Assembly (NCBI RefSeq): GCF_000812565.1
Contig: NZ_JTAM01000001.1
Coordinates: 186,001 to 250,000, forward strand
Source of the DNA: Flammeovirga sp. OC4
GTDB taxonomy: Bacteria > Bacteroidota > Bacteroidia > Cytophagales > Flammeovirgaceae
Length of the DNA: 64,000 nucleotides
Reading direction: 5' to 3'
Shown here: in pieces, positions 60,372-64,000 of the stretch
Layout: each line of letters starts with the position of its first letter
Position numbering within the stretch: the stretch's first letter is position 1
Made by a program: the position numbers and the translations under genes
Notes under the pieces: model-generated
The model's input: only the letters and a program-made list of their open reading frames with translations
Database searches by the model: none
Told to the model about the DNA's origin: nothing

Positions 60372-62297
60372 ATGAATAAAGAACAAATAAAGGAACACTT
60401 TAAAAAACAACTAGAACTACTTCAGTTAGAAAGAAAGGAAGACTTAGAACAATACAAAAAATTAATGAGTGATACCTCCATTGATGAAAGAAGAAAAAGA
60501 GGTATTTGCTGGCACCCAGTTCAACTTCAAAAAACTTCTTTTGATGCAGGAGATAGGATAATTATTGAAGTTACTCGAAATGAAAATCATAAAGAAAGTC
60601 ATGTATTCCAATCGGGGAAAAGTATATCATTATTTTCTACTGCTGGTAAAAATGAAGAACATAAAGATAATGTAAAAGCAGTAGTCAATTACGTGAAAAA
60701 AGACACAATGACCCTAACACTGAATGCTGATGATGCTCCTGAATGGATAAATGATGGTCAACTTGGCGCACAATTATTATTTGATGAAAGTACGTATAAG
60801 GAAATGGAAAGAGCCATTACATTATGTTTGAACAGTGAGGACACACTATTACAAAAACATAAAAACATCTTCTTTGGAGATTTACAGGCTAAATTCAAAT
60901 CAATTTACAAATACGACATACCCTATCTTAATGAGAGCCAAAACAAAGCTTTAATGAATGTATTAGAAGCTGAAGATGTAGCCATCATCCACGGACCTCC
61001 TGGTACTGGTAAAACAACTACAATTATTCAATGTATCATTCAAAACCTCAAGGATACTGATCAAGTACTAGTTTGCGCTCCAAGTAACGCTGCTGTCGAC
61101 CTTTTAACTGAAAAGCTTGTTGATAAAAAAGTAAATGTGGTACGTTTGGGGCACCCTGCAAGAATTACAGATACAATCCTTCAACAAACTATTGATGTAA
61201 AAACAACAAAACACATTCGCTACAAAGAATTAAAAGCGGTAAAACAGCAGGAAAGCCAATATAGAAATGCTGCTCAAAAATATAAACGTAATTTTGGTAG
61301 AGAGGAAAGAGAAGAAAGAAGAATGCTATGGACAGAGGCCAATAAGCTAAGAAAAGAAGTAAGGTCACTTTCTGAATATATTGCTAATGATATTATCGAA
61401 AAGGCACAAGTCATTGCATGTACGCTTGTTGGGTCATCAACCCAAGTTTTAAGAGGAAAAAGATTCTCAACTGTATATATAGACGAAGCTGGACAAGGCT
61501 TAGAAGCGGCTACTTGGATTCCTATTCAAAGAGCCGACAGAATTATTCTCGCTGGCGACCACCAACAGTTACCTCCTACTATTAAGTCTATAAAGGCGGC
61601 AAAAGAAGGATTAGAAATGACATTGTTTGAGCAGCTGATTACAACCAAAAAGGTAGATGTGATGCTCCAAGAACAATATAGGATGCATGAAAAGATCATG
61701 AATTTTTCATCTACCTATTTTTACAACAACAACCTTTTTGCCAATGAAAATGTAAAAGAGCATCTCATTTTTGAAGGAGATTTACCACTAGAGTTTATCG
61801 ATACGGCTGGAACAGGATTCAATGATTATACCGATCCTGAATCTCTAAGTACTAGTAATCGTGAAGAAGCCGATATTTTGCAAAAACACATGAGTGTTTA
61901 TTTCGATGAAATTCAGCAAATGAATAAATTCGAGGAGGTACAAAATATTGGAGTAATCACCCCCTACAAAGCTCAAGTAAAGGAATTAAAAAGTACACTT
62001 TATCATCTAGACTTCTCTGAGGATATCAAAAACAAGATTAATATTAACACTGTAGATTCCTTTCAGGGACAAGAAAGAGACATTATCTACATTAGTTTAG
62101 TTCGTTCAAATGAAGAAGGGACAATAGGTTTCCTTCAAAATACAAAAAGAATGAATGTGGCAATGACTAGAGCTCGAAAGAAACTTGTTGTGATTGGAGA
62201 TTCAAGTACAATCTGTCGACATAAATTTTACAAAGCGTTTGTGGATTACACACAAGAAATTGGTGCTTATAGAAGTGCTTTTGAGTTAATGTATTAG
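60372..62297 (+). CDS. Upf1-like superfamily 1B helicase (IGHMBP2/AAA_11-AAA_12 type)
   Basis: The 641-residue protein is a compact SF1B helicase, expected to translocate 5'-3' on RNA or DNA. Motifs: Q-motif region LNESQNKALMNVLEAEDVA, Walker A IHGPPGTGKTTT (residues 207-217), Ia VCAPSNAAVDLL, Walker B STVYIDEAGQGLEAAT, III LAGDHQQLPPTI, IV MLQEQYRMHEKIM, V INTVDSFQGQERDIIYISL and VI MNVAMTRARKKLVVIGD. The N-terminal 170 residues include a coiled-coil start and a beta-barrel-like domain, as in SMUBP-2 and IGHMBP2. It is complete. No nuclease partner is adjacent, so a defence role is not indicated; RNA or DNA housekeeping is likely. Confidence 0.94.
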   Translation: MNKEQIKEHFKKQLELLQLERKEDLEQYKKLMSDTSIDERRKRGICWHPVQLQKTSFDAGDRIIIEVTRNENHKESHVFQSGKSISLFSTAGKNEEHKDNVKAVVNYVKKDTMTLTLNADDAPEWINDGQLGAQLLFDESTYKEMERAITLCLNSEDTLLQKHKNIFFGDLQAKFKSIYKYDIPYLNESQNKALMNVLEAEDVAIIHGPPGTGKTTTIIQCIIQNLKDTDQVLVCAPSNAAVDLLTEKLVDKKVNVVRLGHPARITDTILQQTIDVKTTKHIRYKELKAVKQQESQYRNAAQKYKRNFGREEREERRMLWTEANKLRKEVRSLSEYIANDIIEKAQVIACTLVGSSTQVLRGKRFSTVYIDEAGQGLEAATWIPIQRADRIILAGDHQQLPPTIKSIKAAKEGLEMTLFEQLITTKKVDVMLQEQYRMHEKIMNFSSTYFYNNNLFANENVKEHLIFEGDLPLEFIDTAGTGFNDYTDPESLSTSNREEADILQKHMSVYFDEIQQMNKFEEVQNIGVITPYKAQVKELKSTLYHLDFSEDIKNKININTVDSFQGQERDIIYISLVRSNEEGTIGFLQNTKRMNVAMTRARKKLVVIGDSSTICRHKFYKAFVDYTQEIGAYRSAFELMY

Positions 62298-62314
62298 AGG
62301 AAAAACGTTAAAAT

Positions 62315-62358
62315 AAAATAGCATGTTTGACTCAAATAATGATCAAACATGCTATTTT
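62315..62358. terminator. Bidirectional terminator between helicase and caspase-like genes
   Basis: A 16-bp stem (62315-62330 with 62343-62358; core TAGCATGTTTGA) has A and T runs at the outer ends. It serves both convergent genes. Confidence 0.9.
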
Positions 62359-63888
62359 TTATTCTGTCAATCCCTGAGATATGATAACATCTTTAGCTCG
62401 TCTCAGTCCATTTTGACTTGCTTTGAGTAGCCATTTTTTATAGTCTAAATCGACATAACCTAATTCTTCTAACTCCTCCTTTTGCCTGTAAATCAATGAA
62501 GAAAGTTCATACTGACAAAAAGCATTACCCTCCTTGGCACCATTTAGGAAATAAAAGTAAGCACGTTTTAGATTAGAGTGTTTTTTACAATATCTTCCTG
62601 CATAAAAACTACTCATTGAACTTCCAATATTTACAGCTGATGTGATCTGTTCTTGTAATATTTGATGATTTTCAATAGGAACGATCCCTTCTGACTGTAA
62701 GATCGTCAGCTGAAAAATATGCTCATCATTCATCATCTCAGTATGTTCTTTTTTGAAAGTGTTATATGCCAATGTGGAGAAATTCTTCACCTCTGTTTGA
62801 GTCAATTGTATTCCATGCCTGCAATGATTCATATAGGTCACCCAAAATGACGCCTCTACATTTCCATTGCGAGCCATAGTATAAAACTCATTTGCAATTT
62901 TTTGGAGCTGAACAGAGTTCAAAAAGACTTTTTTTGAAAATTCTAATGACAAGCCTTTTAAATATGCGTAATACATATTGACCAAGATATCTATCCTTTC
63001 TTGTTCATTAACTTTGGATGTAGAACTCCTTGCTTTAAAGACAAAATCGGTAATCCCTTTGGTTTCTCCATAATACCCAAAAATGGGATTTGAAGCTAAA
63101 GTTTGTAGCTCTAATTGAATTTTCTGAGCAGTAACAATACTATCGTTCGCATTAATTTCCAGAGCTTTAATAAAATCAGCTGCAAAGGGAGAATGTTGCC
63201 CATAATCTCCATCAGGAACCGGGTTTAACCTTCCCGAACTCATTACAAATCTTCCTTTTTCTTTTAATTGATTACTCAAAAAGACATTAGCATTCCAATG
63301 ATAATTTCGTGAAGCACCGCTTCTATTCCGTTGAATCTGATCATTGAAAGCTCCTCCAAAACAAACATCAACCACTAACATGACTTGTCGAGAAGGAAGA
63401 TTATCCGTAATATTTTTGATATACTGAAATGGTAAATAAGTCAAAAGGTTGGGATCCAGTGCTTCATTTTTGGTTTCTTTCATCACCAAAAAACCTTCCT
63501 TATAATAGACATTATCATACGTTCCATGACCTGCTATGTAAAGTAAAAACCGATCATTGGGTTTGAGTAAAGTACGGTATTGTTTTATTGTAGAAAGTAC
63601 TTGGTTAGCATCAGGATTTTTTAATATTTTAGTATTGAATGCATACTTATCAGCCAATAATTTGCTTACCTCTTCTACATCGTTAATAGGATTATTCAAG
63701 GTATTAAAATAATCATAGTCGTCCGTACCAATAAACAAAGCATATTTACGAGAGGTAATCTCCCCCTGAAACTCATGTTCATATGCAGGGTTAATTACAA
63801 CACTCCGAGTAGTTTGTGCATTAGACAGCAGAAGGTTGAACAGCAAGAAATACAATAAAAGTAATATCTTTCGAAAATGTAAAGTCAT
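62359..63888 (-). CDS. Secreted caspase-like (C14/p20 domain) protein with Sel1-like C-terminus
   Basis: The 509-residue protein has a signal peptide (1-25, LLFNLLLSNAQ). The caspase/metacaspase p20 fold follows (about 45-250), with RKYALFIGTDDYDYFNTLNN, catalytic His121 in LLYIAGHGTYD and catalytic Cys176 in LVVDVCFGGAF, both intact. The C-terminal half (about 295-505) is helical and ends in Sel1/TPR-like repeats (AYFYFLNGAKEGNAFCQYEL). Export to the periplasm or surface sets it apart from cytoplasmic antiphage caspases. Substrate and activation are unknown; cleavage after Arg or Lys is only family-based guesswork. It is transcribed alone. Confidence 0.85.
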   Translation of the reverse strand: MTLHFRKILLLLYFLLFNLLLSNAQTTRSVVINPAYEHEFQGEITSRKYALFIGTDDYDYFNTLNNPINDVEEVSKLLADKYAFNTKILKNPDANQVLSTIKQYRTLLKPNDRFLLYIAGHGTYDNVYYKEGFLVMKETKNEALDPNLLTYLPFQYIKNITDNLPSRQVMLVVDVCFGGAFNDQIQRNRSGASRNYHWNANVFLSNQLKEKGRFVMSSGRLNPVPDGDYGQHSPFAADFIKALEINANDSIVTAQKIQLELQTLASNPIFGYYGETKGITDFVFKARSSTSKVNEQERIDILVNMYYAYLKGLSLEFSKKVFLNSVQLQKIANEFYTMARNGNVEASFWVTYMNHCRHGIQLTQTEVKNFSTLAYNTFKKEHTEMMNDEHIFQLTILQSEGIVPIENHQILQEQITSAVNIGSSMSSFYAGRYCKKHSNLKRAYFYFLNGAKEGNAFCQYELSSLIYRQKEELEELGYVDLDYKKWLLKASQNGLRRAKDVIISQGLTE

Positions 63889-64000
63889 AGTATCTATCTT
63901 GTAAAGCTTATGTAAAGGGGCAAAAAGTATCTAAAGTCTAAATAATTACTATAATCGTGCTAATTTTTTCGATATTTGAAAAAAATAAACTTCCATCAAC

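Noticed and set aside
60372-63888. Helicase plus caspase-like gene as an antiphage defence pair
   Set aside because: The genes are convergent, each ends at a shared terminator, the caspase-like protein is exported and no nuclease, sensor or mobile-element marker is present.
1-64000. CRISPR arrays, tRNA, rRNA, insertion sequences and prophage genes
   Set aside because: Scanned by eye on both strands; no regularly spaced repeats, no cloverleaf-like sequences with CCA-type ends, and no transposase, integrase or phage structural genes were seen. A tRNAscan or covariance search would be decisive.

Overview
The window looks like chromosome from a marine, polysaccharide-degrading member of the Bacteroidota, most likely a Cytophagales/Flammeovirga-type bacterium. 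The signs are an AT-rich sequence, hybrid two-component regulators with beta-propeller sensors, a type IX secretion sorting domain, formylglycine sulfatase and GH16/GH92/GH20 glycosidases, TonB-dependent receptors with carboxypeptidase-regulatory N-termini, YfhO, and upstream regions without clear Shine-Dalgarno sequences. The genus is inferred; no rRNA or marker gene is present to settle it. I see no tRNA, rRNA, CRISPR array, prophage or insertion sequence.

Layout. 1-2.3 kb: the tail of an ABC exporter, a SulP anion transporter and a small lipoprotein. 2.4-10.4 kb (minus strand): a compact glycan locus in which a hybrid two-component regulator is followed by a T9SS-exported GH16 enzyme and a sulfatase, suggesting a sulfated galactan or similar algal glucan/galactan; there is no SusC/SusD pair. 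10.5-15.9 kb: a HExxH lipoprotein, a TonB-dependent receptor and a BaiN/YhiN-type flavoprotein. 16-22.6 kb: a surface-polysaccharide group (YfhO, a GT4-like glycosyltransferase, a Wzx-type flippase and a GT-A-like transferase), interrupted by an intergenic stretch carrying two palindromic repeat elements. 22.7-24.8 kb: a LysM bridging membrane protein and a thioredoxin-type glutathione peroxidase.

24.9-39.3 kb is the most coherent system. Five minus-strand genes in the order aspartylglucosaminidase, GH92, GH20, GH92, GH92 are transcribed away from a divergent membrane-spanning propeller/LuxR-HTH (SusR-like) regulator. Together they read as an extracytoplasmic pathway for taking apart N-linked (high-mannose) glycans down to the GlcNAc-Asn bond, again without SusC/SusD. 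Three gene junctions in this operon carry intercistronic stem-loops that lack T-tracts, and the GH92 and GH20 in the middle share a related C-terminal carbohydrate-binding-like module.

39.5-52.1 kb: an M28 peptidase, an Lrp/AsnC regulator, an amidase_3-like protein, aspartate kinase, a lipoprotein alpha-carbonic anhydrase, a sigma-54 activator paired with an Hpt protein, RidA, and the pta-ackA acetate pathway. 52.4-64 kb: an unknown small protein, a secreted nuclease with a Cys3His tail, a PAS sensor with a degenerate kinase domain, a DUF985 cupin, a Crp/Fnr regulator, a rhodanese, a second TonB-dependent receptor with a cluster of TGAACA sites upstream, an Upf1-like helicase and a secreted caspase-like protein.

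Starts were moved inward for many genes where the longest reading frame begins before a clear signal peptide or conserved N-terminus; each case is stated in its entry.
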